A stretch of DNA of 64,000 nt. Origin: Paenibacillus silviterrae. GTDB lineage: Bacteria > Bacillota > Bacilli > Paenibacillales > NBRC-103111. The notes under the pieces are model-generated. The model ran no database searches. It was not told where the DNA came from and saw nothing but the letters and a program-made list of their open reading frames with translations. Positions 1 through 8,326 of the stretch are shown piece by piece (the first letter of the stretch is position 1; each line of letters opens with the position of its first letter). Position numbers and translations under genes: made by a program. The stretch covers positions 930,001 to 994,000 of the forward strand of contig NZ_JASKUT010000001.1 in assembly GCF_030167925.1 (NCBI RefSeq), written 5' to 3'.

Positions 1-138
1 GATCTTCGCCGATACGGGTCGGTTCCGCACTCGGGCTTTGGCCTTGGTTTGGAGCGGACGGTTGCCTGGATCTGCGGGCTGGATCACGTGCGCGAAACGA
101 TTCCGTTCCCAAGGCTCCTGTACCGTCTTTACCCGTAA
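1..138 (+). CDS. asnS: Asparaginyl-tRNA synthetase, C-terminal fragment
   Basis: Frame 1 is open from the first base and ends in TAA at 136-138. The 45 residues include [21 protein letters not shown], the motif-3 region of class IIb aminoacyl-tRNA synthetases with its ATP-binding arginine, and end in [12 protein letters not shown], which is the usual AsnS C-terminus. The enzyme charges tRNA-Asn in the cytoplasm. dnaD follows after about 50 bp, the same order as asnS-dnaD in Bacillus. The gene is cut only by the window edge. AspS is the main alternative, but its C-terminus differs and the dnaD neighbour favours AsnS. Confidence 0.9.
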   Translation, partial: DLRRYGSVPHSGFGLGLERTVAWICGLDHVRETIPFPRLLYRLYP

Positions 139-189
139 ACAGAGCTTCATTGGCTGCAGGCATACGATTAGGGGAGAGAGGGATATGTC

Positions 190-864
190 ATGAAGCATAA
201 TGATTCGGATAGGCTGGAGCTGACTTCCCTTTTGCTGTCCGGCTGGAAGGAAGGGAGTGTCGATGTTCCCTACTGGCTGTTTCAATATTACACAAGGCTG
301 GGCATCAATGAGCTGGACGTCATGCTGGTGCTGCATGTGATGGCTTTTAAGGCGAAGGAGGGCAAGGACTTTCCGACGCTGGAGGAGCTGCAGGACAGGA
401 TGTCCGTTTCCCCGGAGAAGGTCATCTCCACATTGCAGAAGCTTCTGAAGGAAGGGCTGCTCCAGATTGATCAAGAGGTGGATCCGGTCAGCGGGGTCCA
501 TTGCGAGAAGTATAACTGGAATCCGCTGATGCAGCGGCTTGCGGAGCAGCGGGTCGATGACCTGATGGCGCAAAAGCTGGCGGCGCGGACGGCTCCGTCT
601 TCGAAGGGAAACGATATTTATTCGACCTTCGAAAAAGAGTTCGGCCGGCCGCTCACCCCCATGGAGCTGGAGTCGATTACGGGCTGGCTCGATAAGGACC
701 GTTACCCGGAGGAGCTTATTCTGGCGGGGCTGAAGGAAGCGGTATTCGCAGGGAAGGTACACTTCCGGTATATCGACCGGATTCTCATTGAATGGCATCG
801 CAACCGGGTGACAAGCGCCCAGCAAGCAAAGGAATATGCACAGAAATTCCGCTCCTCGCGGTAA
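190..864 (+). CDS. dnaD: DnaD, primosomal replication initiation protein
   Basis: A 224-aa protein matching DnaD in length and layout. The N-terminal winged-helix domain (about residues 1-115, with VPYWLFQYYTRLGINELDVMLVLH) is followed by a linker and a C-terminal DnaD/DnaB_II domain (about 140-210) that keeps the YIDRILIEW form of the family's YxxxIxxxW motif. DnaD works with DnaB and DnaI to load the replicative helicase at oriC and at restart sites. The ATG at 190 follows a GGGGAGAGAGG ribosome site; the ATG at 184 is out of frame. It is probably co-transcribed with asnS and is closed by the hairpin at 871-912. The nth gene that follows dnaD in B. subtilis is absent here. Confidence 0.93.
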   Translation: MKHNDSDRLELTSLLLSGWKEGSVDVPYWLFQYYTRLGINELDVMLVLHVMAFKAKEGKDFPTLEELQDRMSVSPEKVISTLQKLLKEGLLQIDQEVDPVSGVHCEKYNWNPLMQRLAEQRVDDLMAQKLAARTAPSSKGNDIYSTFEKEFGRPLTPMELESITGWLDKDRYPEELILAGLKEAVFAGKVHFRYIDRILIEWHRNRVTSAQQAKEYAQKFRSSR

Positions 865-870
865 AATAAG

Positions 871-912
871 AACGACCTGCATCTCCCTGTCGGGCGAAGC
901 AGGTCGTTTTTT
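871..912 (+). terminator. Rho-independent terminator after dnaD
   Basis: A perfect 10-bp stem (AACGACCTGC / GCAGGTCGTT) is followed by a run of T, just after the dnaD stop codon. Confidence 0.9.
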
Positions 913-1021
913 GTATTCATCGGCGTTCACCAGGTCTATGCCTTAACTGCCTCTCATGAAAAGGTTTTTCCGACAAATGTTTTCAAAGTGAAAAAAATTT
1001 TTAATATTTCGGTATAAATTT

Positions 1022-1054
1022 TGTAACATTTGGGCATAAGCTCACGTCTATAAT
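1022..1054 (+). promoter_or_regulatory. Putative ECF-sigma-type promoter of the export operon
   Basis: TGTAACATTT at 1022-1031 and CGTC at 1045-1048 are separated so that TGTAAC and CGTC are 17 bp apart. This is the layout of Bacillus sigma-X/sigma-M-type ECF promoters (TGwAAC, 16-17 bp, CGwC). A perfect TATAAT (1049-1054) overlaps it but has no good -35 partner at 16-18 bp. The site lies about 65 bp upstream of the first gene of the operon. ECF control is inferred from the match alone. Confidence 0.5.
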
Positions 1055-1118
1055 TTGTAAAATCATCCAGAAGACAAGAAGAAAGAGAGAGAAAGCGGAG
1101 GGACAGAGGAGGGGGACA

Positions 1119-1907
1119 ATGCTTTCATGGCTGCGTAAATCACAGAAAAGCCCGGCCGAAGAAATCCCTGCGGAACGAACAGCCGAAGGGTTGAACTTAG
1201 AGCCAGCCTTAGAGCAGATGAATTTGGATCTAAACGCACCGCTGCTCCGTGTAGCCGGAGTCGAACGCTCGTTTCAGGTCGGCGGGCAGCCCCTGCACGT
1301 ACTGAAAGGGATCGATATGGTGCTTTATCCGAAGCAGCTTGTGATGCTGAAGGGCCGCTCCGGCTCCGGCAAGACGACACTGCTTAATATGATCGGCGGG
1401 CTTGATCAACCGAACCAGGGGGAGATCGTGTTCAGGGAGCATCCCTTTCATCGGCTGGGCGATGATGAACGAACCTTGATCCGGAGGAAGGACATCGGTT
1501 TTATTTTTCAATCGTTCGCTCTGATGCCTTTGTTATCTGCCTGGGAGAATGTAGAGCTGTCGCTTCGGATGTCCGGAGTACCCCGATCCGAATGGAAGGG
1601 CCGGGTAGCTCACTGCCTGGAGCTGGTGGGTCTTACCAAGCGCATGCACCACCGGCCCTTCGAGCTTTCCGGGGGAGAGCAGCAGCGGGTAGCGATCGCC
1701 AAAGCGATTGCGCACCGTCCCAGCCTGCTGCTCGCCGATGAGCCGACAGCGGAGTTAGACTCTCAGATGGGCGCGCAGGTCATGGCCGTGTTTCGCGAAA
1801 TTATCCAAACAGAGCATGTGACCATATGCATGACTACACACGACCCGACGATAATGGAGGTTGCCGACCATGTATTCGAGATGGTGGATGGAAAATTCGT
1901 TTCGTAA
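1119..1907 (+). CDS. ABC transporter ATP-binding protein (MacB/LolD-like)
   Basis: A 262-aa nucleotide-binding subunit with Walker A GRSGSGKTT (about residues 87-95), signature LSGGEQQR, Walker B LLLADEPTAELD and the H-loop histidine in TTHD. Its closest style is the MacB/LolD/FtsE group that drives FtsX-fold permeases in extrusion or mechanotransmission rather than import. A roughly 45-aa charged N-terminal extension precedes the ABC fold. The ATG at 1119 follows a strong GAGGAGGGGGAC site. It is the first gene of a six-gene operon and overlaps the adaptor gene that follows. It probably pairs with the permease at 2985-5912, and with the second ATPase at 5916 may form a heterodimer; both keep all catalytic motifs. 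Confidence 0.9.
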   Translation: MLSWLRKSQKSPAEEIPAERTAEGLNLEPALEQMNLDLNAPLLRVAGVERSFQVGGQPLHVLKGIDMVLYPKQLVMLKGRSGSGKTTLLNMIGGLDQPNQGEIVFREHPFHRLGDDERTLIRRKDIGFIFQSFALMPLLSAWENVELSLRMSGVPRSEWKGRVAHCLELVGLTKRMHHRPFELSGGEQQRVAIAKAIAHRPSLLLADEPTAELDSQMGAQVMAVFREIIQTEHVTICMTTHDPTIMEVADHVFEMVDGKFVS

Positions 1908-2985
1908 CGCCAAACGGAGGTCAAGCGGAAGGTCAAGAGTACTTATGCTCATGACCTTGGTGGCGGTGCTAGCCGTGACCGGCGGCTGCTCCGTGCTGCC
2001 TAAGGAAGAGGAGGAAGAGGTTCTCCCCGCCGTCACCGCTCCGAAAATATCCAAGAAGCCGGAATATCCCGTCAAAACGGAAACGCTGGAGTCGAAGGTC
2101 CGAGGCTCGGGCCGACTGATGGCTACGGTGGAGGAGGATTTATATTTTACGGACGAGACGAGCCGCAGGATTAAGAATCTTTACGTTAAAACAGGAGACC
2201 CGGTAGAGAAGGGGCAGCTGATTGCAGAGCTGGACGTGACCGAGCTGGAAAGCCAGGTCAAGCAAAAGCGTCTGCAGACGCGCAAGGATGAGCTGCAGAT
2301 GATCGAGACGCTGCGCAAGGCCGATGAGCTGAGCGCGGAGCAGCTGGAGCAGGCCAAGATTGACTTCGAGCTGAAGCGCGAGGAGCTGGCCAAGCTGGAG
2401 AGGACGATTGCCGGTGCGAAGCTCACAGCCCCTTACTCGGGAACCATTGTCAATGTACATATGAAAAAAGGCGATTCCGCGAAGGCGTACGACGTCATCG
2501 CTACGATCGCCGATTTATCGCAGCTCACCGTTGCGGCGACGATCGGGAACGAGGATCTCAAGAAGATCTCGGTCGGCATGGAGGCGGTAGTTGATATTAA
2601 CGGTGCCGGCCAGCATAAAGGCAAGGTGCTGACGTTACCCGTTCCTAAGTCGCAGGACGATCAGGGCGGCGGTTTTCCCGGTGGCTCCGGCGGGTCCAGA
2701 CAACCGGATTCCATCGATAATTATTTGATCGTTCAGCTGGATCCGTTCCCGCAGGGCTTGAACCGCGGAACGCCGCTGAGCGTGAGCATCATTACCCAGC
2801 GTAAGGAAAATGCGGTTACTATTCCGCTTGCTGCGCTCAGGTCCTATGCAGGCCGCAACTACGTACAGGTAGTGGACGCCGAAGGCAATAAACGGGAAGT
2901 GGATGTGGAGCTCGGGCAGCAAACCTCCACGGATGTGGAGATCGTGAAGGGGCTTACCCCGGGGCAGAAAGTAGTGGGTCGCTGA
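1888..2985 (+). CDS. HlyD/MacA-like efflux adaptor lipoprotein
   Basis: About 365 aa. A positively charged start and hydrophobic stretch (LMLMTLVAVLAVTGGC) look like a lipoprotein signal with a slightly unusual lipobox, since Thr sits at -3. Then come a lipoyl/barrel-sandwich half, a coiled-coil hairpin (KQKRLQTRKDELQMIETLRK and on), the second lipoyl half (TAPYSGTIVNVHMKKGD) and a beta-barrel domain. The family links an inner-membrane ABC or RND pump to outer components; in Gram-positives it acts at the outer face of the membrane. A Gly/Ser-rich insert (GGGFPGGSGGS) lies near residue 260. The start is uncertain: 1870, 1888 and 1945 are in frame, and 1888 keeps a basic N-region. The stop overlaps the next start as TGATG. 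Confidence 0.85.
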   Translation: MENSFRNAKRRSSGRSRVLMLMTLVAVLAVTGGCSVLPKEEEEEVLPAVTAPKISKKPEYPVKTETLESKVRGSGRLMATVEEDLYFTDETSRRIKNLYVKTGDPVEKGQLIAELDVTELESQVKQKRLQTRKDELQMIETLRKADELSAEQLEQAKIDFELKREELAKLERTIAGAKLTAPYSGTIVNVHMKKGDSAKAYDVIATIADLSQLTVAATIGNEDLKKISVGMEAVVDINGAGQHKGKVLTLPVPKSQDDQGGGFPGGSGGSRQPDSIDNYLIVQLDPFPQGLNRGTPLSVSIITQRKENAVTIPLAALRSYAGRNYVQVVDAEGNKREVDVELGQQTSTDVEIVKGLTPGQKVVGR

Positions 2986-5912
2986 TGTCCATGCCGATGC
3001 TTCGTTTTTTGATTCGTAAAATGTGGAACACACGCTGGCTGACCTTGAGCTCGCTGGTCGGCCTGATTATGGCGGTTGCCTTCACGACGAGCATTCCGAT
3101 GTATGCGGACGGCTCGCTGAAGCGGGTGGTGGCTAAATCGCTCCAGGAGAAAACGGGAGGCTTGCCCCCCGGCTCCGTCCTGATCCGGTATCAGGCTTCG
3201 GGCAGTGAAAGAGCTGAGCTGGATTCGCTGCACGAAGCGGATCAATATATTACGGAAACGCTGCCGAGCGACATCGGTTTCCCTTACGAAGCTTATGTTC
3301 GGAGCTACTCTCTACGGGCGGCTTCGCTGTCTCCCGATGATCCGTCGAAGGTGGATCCCAGCAAGCGGAGGCAGATGACGCTGGCCGCACAGAACGGTCT
3401 CCGGGAAAAGATTGATTTGACCCAGGGACAAATGCATTCGAATCAGGTGAACGGGGGCATACTCGAAGCCGTCATTCACGAAGAGGCAATGTTCCGCAAC
3501 GATATTCATATCGGCGATGTCTTCAATTACCCGATATCCGGCGGACTTGGGATCGCCCCGCTTAAGGTGAAGATTACCGGGGCTTTCAAACCTAAGGTGG
3601 ATACGGATCCTTACTGGTTCCAGGGCTTGGAGGGGCTCACATCGCTCATGCTGGTCAGCGATCAGGCGTTTGAGGAGTATGTGCTCAAGCAGAAGAAGAT
3701 CCCGCTGAACCTGGGCAACTGGTACTATGCCTTCGATCTTCGCGAGATTCAGACGAGTCAGCTCAGCTCCCTGGAGCGGAAGCTGGAGCGGCTGGATATC
3801 ATCTTGTTCCAGAAGCTGAAGAATACGCGGGTCGACATCTCGTTTATCCCGATCCTTCAGGAATTCAAGGTGCAGAGCCTGCAGCTGCAAATCCTGCTCT
3901 TTACGCTAGCTGCACCGATGATCGCGATGGTGTTCTATTACATTGTCATGAATGCAAGACAGTCTCTTGACCGACAACGTACGCTGATAGCGGTCGTACG
4001 GAGCCGCGGAGGCAGCACCAACCAGATCATCTGGATTTACGTGCTCGAGGGTCTCCTGCTGGGAGGCGTCTCCTTGCTGCTCGGACCGCTGCTCGGCTGG
4101 TTCATGGCGAAGAGCATCGGCTCCTCCAGCGGCTTCCTTACCTTCGTGGACCGCAAATCGGTACCGGTGGGCGTAAGCACGGAGGCACTGCTCTACGGAG
4201 GAGCGGCTGTGGTGATCGCCCTCTTAGCCAGCGTCATTCCGGCGGTAATTTATGCACGCGCCTCGATTGTCAGCCATAAGCAGCAGCTCGCCCGTTCGGA
4301 CCGGAAGCCCTTCTGGCAAAAATGGTTCCTGGATGTGGTGCTGCTCGGCATCGTGGGCTACGGCTATTATTTGTTCGATCAGCGCCAGGTGCTTTCCCTC
4401 CAGACGGGCATGACCACGGATCAGCTGCAAGTGCATCCGCTGCTGTTCTTTATCCCGGCGTTATCGATCATCTCGCTGGGGCTGTTCTTCCTGCGAATCT
4501 TTCCATGGCTGCTGCGTTTAGGCAACTGGCTCGGGAAAAGACTGCTGCCCGTTCCTGTCTTCCTGACGCTTACCCAGCTGTCCCGCTCTTCGGCGTCTTA
4601 TTATCCGTTGATGCTGCTGTTGATCCTGACGCTGGGGCTTGGTGTGTACAACGCCTCAGCTGCAAGAACGATCGATTTGAACTCTACGGACCGTACGTTG
4701 TATGCCTATGGCTCGGATGTCATAATGCAGGCCGTTTGGGAAGGCGTTTCTGACGAAATGCCGGATCCGAATGCAGGGGGTCAAGGCGGTCAAGGCGGTC
4801 AAGGCGGTCAAGGGCAAGGACAGGGCGGTCAAGGAAGCGGCTCGGGTCAAGGCCCGGGTCAGGGGGCAGGTCAGCCCCCGGGTGCGGGGCAAGGTGAGGG
4901 GCCGCCTCCAAGGCTGCGTTATATTGAGCCGCCGTTTGCGGTCTTCCGCGAGCTGGAGGGAGTCGAGCAGGCTGCGCGGGTGCTGCAGACCAAAGGGAAC
5001 GTGGTCGTTTCGGGCAAATCGCTTGGGCAGGGTTTGCTGATGGGTATCGATAATGTAGATTTTGCCAAGGTGGGCTGGTTCCGCAAGGATTTGTTCGCAA
5101 CGCATCCGAACCAATACTTAAACCTGCTGGGGCAGTATGAGCAGGCCATTATCATCCCGACATCGTTCGCCCAAAAGCACCAGCTGAAGCCGGGAGATCT
5201 GCTCAGCATTACGGTCTCACAGCAGCCCGTTGAATTTGTTATCGTGGCGACGGTACCGTATTGGCCCAGCCAATATCCGGAGCAAACGCCATTCTTCATC
5301 GCCAATTTGGAATATGTGTATGACCAGGCTCCGACCGTACCTTATGAGGTATGGCTCAAAATGAAGGAGGGCGCTAAGGTTGCGCCGCTGCTGGAGGCAC
5401 TGCAGGCGAAGAAGGTGGAGATCGCAAGCGTGAAGGACGTACGCAACGAGCTGATTACTCAGAAGCGTCATCCGGCTCGCGGCGGTGTGTTCGGCATCCT
5501 AAGCTTAGGGTTTCTGGTATCCGTATTTATTTCTCTTATCGGCTATATTCTTTACTGGTTTTTCAACCTTTCCAGCCGTGTCGTGCAGTTCGGCGTGCTA
5601 CGCGCCATGGGCCTTTCGCGACGACAGCTGACGGGAATGCTGCTCCTGGAGCAGGGCTTTACGGCCGGCTTGTCGATCGTTCTGGGGGTTGCCATAGGGA
5701 AGCTGACAGGCTACTTATTCCTTCCGTTTCTGCAAACGGCGGACAATGTGAAGACACAGGTGCCTCCGTTCCGGGTCATCTTCGATGCGCGGGACACCGA
5801 TCAGCTTTATGTTGTCGTAGGCGTTATGATGCTGACCGGCGCTACGCTCCTGATTCTGCATATCCGCAGGCTGCGCGTGCATCAAGCGGTGAAGCTGGGA
5901 GAGGAGAGATAA
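2985..5912 (+). CDS. Large FtsX/MacB-type ABC permease with Gly/Gln-rich linker
   Basis: A 975-aa membrane protein. There is one transmembrane segment near residues 18-35, a long extracytoplasmic MacB-like domain (about 40-300), an FtsX-type membrane block (about 305-520), a second extracytoplasmic part (about 560-820) and a final FtsX block (about 830-970, with VVQFGVLRAMGLSRRQL). This duplicated layout is seen in lipoprotein-release and antimicrobial-peptide ABC exporters. Near residues 598-640 lies a low-complexity Gly/Gln linker encoded by tandem GGTCAAGGC units. The ATG overlaps the adaptor stop by one base and the next ATPase starts 3 bp after its stop, so translation is probably coupled. 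The cargo is unknown: peptide, lipid or antibiotic are all possible. Confidence 0.88.
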   Translation: MSMPMLRFLIRKMWNTRWLTLSSLVGLIMAVAFTTSIPMYADGSLKRVVAKSLQEKTGGLPPGSVLIRYQASGSERAELDSLHEADQYITETLPSDIGFPYEAYVRSYSLRAASLSPDDPSKVDPSKRRQMTLAAQNGLREKIDLTQGQMHSNQVNGGILEAVIHEEAMFRNDIHIGDVFNYPISGGLGIAPLKVKITGAFKPKVDTDPYWFQGLEGLTSLMLVSDQAFEEYVLKQKKIPLNLGNWYYAFDLREIQTSQLSSLERKLERLDIILFQKLKNTRVDISFIPILQEFKVQSLQLQILLFTLAAPMIAMVFYYIVMNARQSLDRQRTLIAVVRSRGGSTNQIIWIYVLEGLLLGGVSLLLGPLLGWFMAKSIGSSSGFLTFVDRKSVPVGVSTEALLYGGAAVVIALLASVIPAVIYARASIVSHKQQLARSDRKPFWQKWFLDVVLLGIVGYGYYLFDQRQVLSLQTGMTTDQLQVHPLLFFIPALSIISLGLFFLRIFPWLLRLGNWLGKRLLPVPVFLTLTQLSRSSASYYPLMLLLILTLGLGVYNASAARTIDLNSTDRTLYAYGSDVIMQAVWEGVSDEMPDPNAGGQGGQGGQGGQGQGQGGQGSGSGQGPGQGAGQPPGAGQGEGPPPRLRYIEPPFAVFRELEGVEQAARVLQTKGNVVVSGKSLGQGLLMGIDNVDFAKVGWFRKDLFATHPNQYLNLLGQYEQAIIIPTSFAQKHQLKPGDLLSITVSQQPVEFVIVATVPYWPSQYPEQTPFFIANLEYVYDQAPTVPYEVWLKMKEGAKVAPLLEALQAKKVEIASVKDVRNELITQKRHPARGGVFGILSLGFLVSVFISLIGYILYWFFNLSSRVVQFGVLRAMGLSRRQLTGMLLLEQGFTAGLSIVLGVAIGKLTGYLFLPFLQTADNVKTQVPPFRVIFDARDTDQLYVVVGVMMLTGATLLILHIRRLRVHQAVKLGEER
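4779..4875 (+). repeat. Tandem GGTCAAGGC coding repeat
   Basis: About four near-identical 9-bp units, GGTCAAGGC, followed by degenerate copies, encode the Gln/Gly-rich segment of the permease. The reading frame stays open through it. Such arrays are prone to copy-number change; here each unit adds three residues, so length change would not shift the frame. Confidence 0.85.
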
Positions 5913-5915
5913 GCT

Positions 5916-6797
5916 GTGATTCATTGCGAAGGTCTCGTCAAAATTTATAAAACCGATGATATCGAGGTCGTGGCGCTTCAGGGCTTGAATATTTCCGTCG
6001 CGCAGGGCGAAATGATGGCGATCATCGGGAATAGCGGCAGCGGCAAATCGACGCTCCTGAACATCCTCGGCGGCTTGGATCGGCCTTCGGCCGGCCAAGT
6101 TACGGTCGGGGAATGGAATTTACTGAAGATTACGGATGATGAGCTGGTGAAATATAAGCGCAAGACGGTAGGCTTCATCTGGCAAAACAACGCACGCAAT
6201 TTGGTGCCGTATCTAACGGCGCTGGAGAATGTCGAGATGCCGATGATGCTGAGCGGCAAGCTGGACCGCGCTTACGCCAAGCAGCTGCTGGAATGGGTCG
6301 GGCTGAGCCATCGGCTGGACAATAAGCTGCAGCAGCTCTCCGGCGGGGAGCAGCAGCGGGTGGCGATTGCGATTTCCCTTGCGAACCGTCCTTCATTGCT
6401 GCTGGCGGATGAGCCGACCGGCTCGGTTGACACCAAAACCTCCGATATGATTATGGACATTTTCCGTCGCCTGAACAGAGAGCTCGGGGTTACGATCGTC
6501 ATAGTAACCCATGATATGGCGCTGGCCAGCAAAGTAGATCGCGTTGTAGCCATTCGCGACGGGATGACCAGCACTGAGTTTGTGAAGCGCAATCCAAGCT
6601 TGGAGGAAGCGGAGGGAGAAGCGGCCGCCGCTCATGCAGACATCCAGGCGGGGCATGAGGAATACGTTGTGCTTGATAAGGCGGGCAGACTACAAATTCC
6701 TAAAGCTTATCTTCAGGCACTGCAAATCGAAGGCAAGGCATCCATGGAATTCGACGGCGAGAAGATCATTATTCGAACGCCGAAGTCGCTTGGATAG
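5916..6797 (+). CDS. ABC ATPase fused to a SpoVT/AbrB-like C-terminal domain
   Basis: A 293-aa protein. Residues 1-220 are a MacB/LolD-type ABC ATPase (Walker A GNSGSGKST, signature LSGGEQQR, Walker B LLLADEPTGSVD, H-loop VTHD). After an acidic, Ala-rich linker (about 225-245) the last 45 residues (EYVVLDKAGRLQIPKAYLQ, then EFDGEKIIIRTPK) have the look of a swapped-hairpin AbrB/MazE domain, which normally dimerises and binds DNA. A GTG start at 5916 follows GGGAGAGGAGAG. It sits between the permease and the solute-binding lipoprotein of the same operon. The tail may dimerise the ATPase or tie it to DNA; which one is unknown. Confidence 0.85.
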   Translation: MIHCEGLVKIYKTDDIEVVALQGLNISVAQGEMMAIIGNSGSGKSTLLNILGGLDRPSAGQVTVGEWNLLKITDDELVKYKRKTVGFIWQNNARNLVPYLTALENVEMPMMLSGKLDRAYAKQLLEWVGLSHRLDNKLQQLSGGEQQRVAIAISLANRPSLLLADEPTGSVDTKTSDMIMDIFRRLNRELGVTIVIVTHDMALASKVDRVVAIRDGMTSTEFVKRNPSLEEAEGEAAAAHADIQAGHEEYVVLDKAGRLQIPKAYLQALQIEGKASMEFDGEKIIIRTPKSLG

Positions 6798-6824
6798 CAT
6801 ACCATTTTTGGAGGGAAACCCTGT

Positions 6825-8300
6825 ATGAAAATCATGAAAAAATCGGTCCTTATGACCGTTTGCGTCAGCATGATGATCCCCATGCTTGCCGCTTGCACCA
6901 AAGCGAATCAATCGGACGACAAGACGGAACGGGTGCTTCGCATTGCTACCAGCATGGGCTATTCCGCGAATGATGAATGGTTCCGCCAGCGTTTTACGGA
7001 GCTGTTCGAATTTGCAAATCCGAACATCAAGCTGGAGATCCTGACTACTCAGGACGAACGGTTCATGTACGGACGCCCGGATCCGAATACGAAGCCTGAG
7101 GACCCGATGGAGAAAATGAAGAAGCTGATGGAGGGCGATAACCCGCCGGATGTCGTCATGGTAGGGTATGAACAGCTGCCGGAGCTCATCAGCAGCAATA
7201 TGCTGACCCAGCTTGATCCTATGATTACGAAGGATAAATTCGATACGAGCGATATTGTTCCTGCCGTGCTGGAGGGGTTGAAAAAGGTCGGCGACGGCAA
7301 GCTGTACGCTTTAGCGCCTAACTTTGGATCCTCTGCATTGATTTACAACAAGAAGATGTTCGATGAAGCGGGAGCTCCCTACCCGAAAGACAAAATGACA
7401 TGGGAAGAAACCATGGAGCTGGCACGCCGTCTTGTCAAAGGAGAAGGGGAGTCCCGCAAATACGGCTTTTCGTTCTCAACGCATAACATGGGCGAGAACA
7501 TGTTTTACGCCGCTCAGATGATGAGCGCTCCGCTGGAGCTCCGCATGTACGACGAGAAAGGCGAGAAGATGACGGTCGACAACCCAAGCTGGGAGAAGGT
7601 ATGGAACGCAGCTCTCCAATGGAAGAACGAGAAGCTGATTCCAGGGCCGATCGATTACAATGCCATGAGAAACCGTTCCATGGATCAGGAAAATTTCAAT
7701 CCGTTTCAAGGGGACGATTTCCTGTCCGGACGGGTGGCGATGTCGATTATTCATTACGGTCAATTGGATCAAATCGTCAATGCGAACAAGAGTGCCCAGA
7801 ACATCAAGGGCTTCACTCCGATTGATTGGGATGTTGTCACCGTACCGGTGCATCAGGAGGCGCCGGATGTCGGAGGTCAGATGTACATGGATGGAATCAT
7901 GTCCATCAATGCGAAGGCGCAAAATGTCCAGGATGCATGGAAGTTTATTAAATTTATTAACGGCGAAGAGTATGCAAAGCTGAAGTCGAGCAGCTCGAAC
8001 TATATTGTTTCCCGCAAGAAATACATCAAGCCTAAGAACGGCGTAGAGTTCAATATCGCAGCCTTCACGACGCTGACGCCTGTCATGAACCAGCAGTTTG
8101 ACAACAAGCTGTACCGCGAGAAGCCGGGTATCGTTCAGGTGAACGAAATCGCCTACCGCACCTTTGAAGAGGTGTCCCAAGGGAAGCTGTCCGTGAAGGA
8201 CGGGTTGAAAAAATGGCAGACGGAAGGGGATGCGCTGCTGCAATCGTTGAAGGATAACCCCAATGGCCCTGCACGCGACCAAGGGATGATGATGAGATAG
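6825..8300 (+). CDS. Extracellular solute-binding lipoprotein (family 1 type)
   Basis: A 491-aa protein with a clear lipoprotein signal ending in MLAAC at residue 23 and a family 1 solute-binding fold (RIATSMGYSANDEWFRQRFTELF, then DPPDVVMVGYEQLPEL-like and GGQMYMDGIMSINAKA segments). Such proteins hand sugars or oligosaccharides to importers, but no matching importer permease is present; the neighbours are exporter-type genes. The start follows TTTTTGGAGGGA. The gaps to both neighbours are under 30 bp, so it belongs to the operon. It may sense or trap an extracellular ligand for the export system. Confidence 0.85.
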   Translation: MKIMKKSVLMTVCVSMMIPMLAACTKANQSDDKTERVLRIATSMGYSANDEWFRQRFTELFEFANPNIKLEILTTQDERFMYGRPDPNTKPEDPMEKMKKLMEGDNPPDVVMVGYEQLPELISSNMLTQLDPMITKDKFDTSDIVPAVLEGLKKVGDGKLYALAPNFGSSALIYNKKMFDEAGAPYPKDKMTWEETMELARRLVKGEGESRKYGFSFSTHNMGENMFYAAQMMSAPLELRMYDEKGEKMTVDNPSWEKVWNAALQWKNEKLIPGPIDYNAMRNRSMDQENFNPFQGDDFLSGRVAMSIIHYGQLDQIVNANKSAQNIKGFTPIDWDVVTVPVHQEAPDVGGQMYMDGIMSINAKAQNVQDAWKFIKFINGEEYAKLKSSSSNYIVSRKKYIKPKNGVEFNIAAFTTLTPVMNQQFDNKLYREKPGIVQVNEIAYRTFEEVSQGKLSVKDGLKKWQTEGDALLQSLKDNPNGPARDQGMMMR

Positions 8301-8326
8301 CTTACAACAGGGAGGAGCAGCTTCAG

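Noticed and set aside
4656..5114. Minus-strand and other-frame open frames across the permease linker repeat
   Set aside because: They arise from the 9-bp repeat and lack ribosome sites; shadows of the permease gene.
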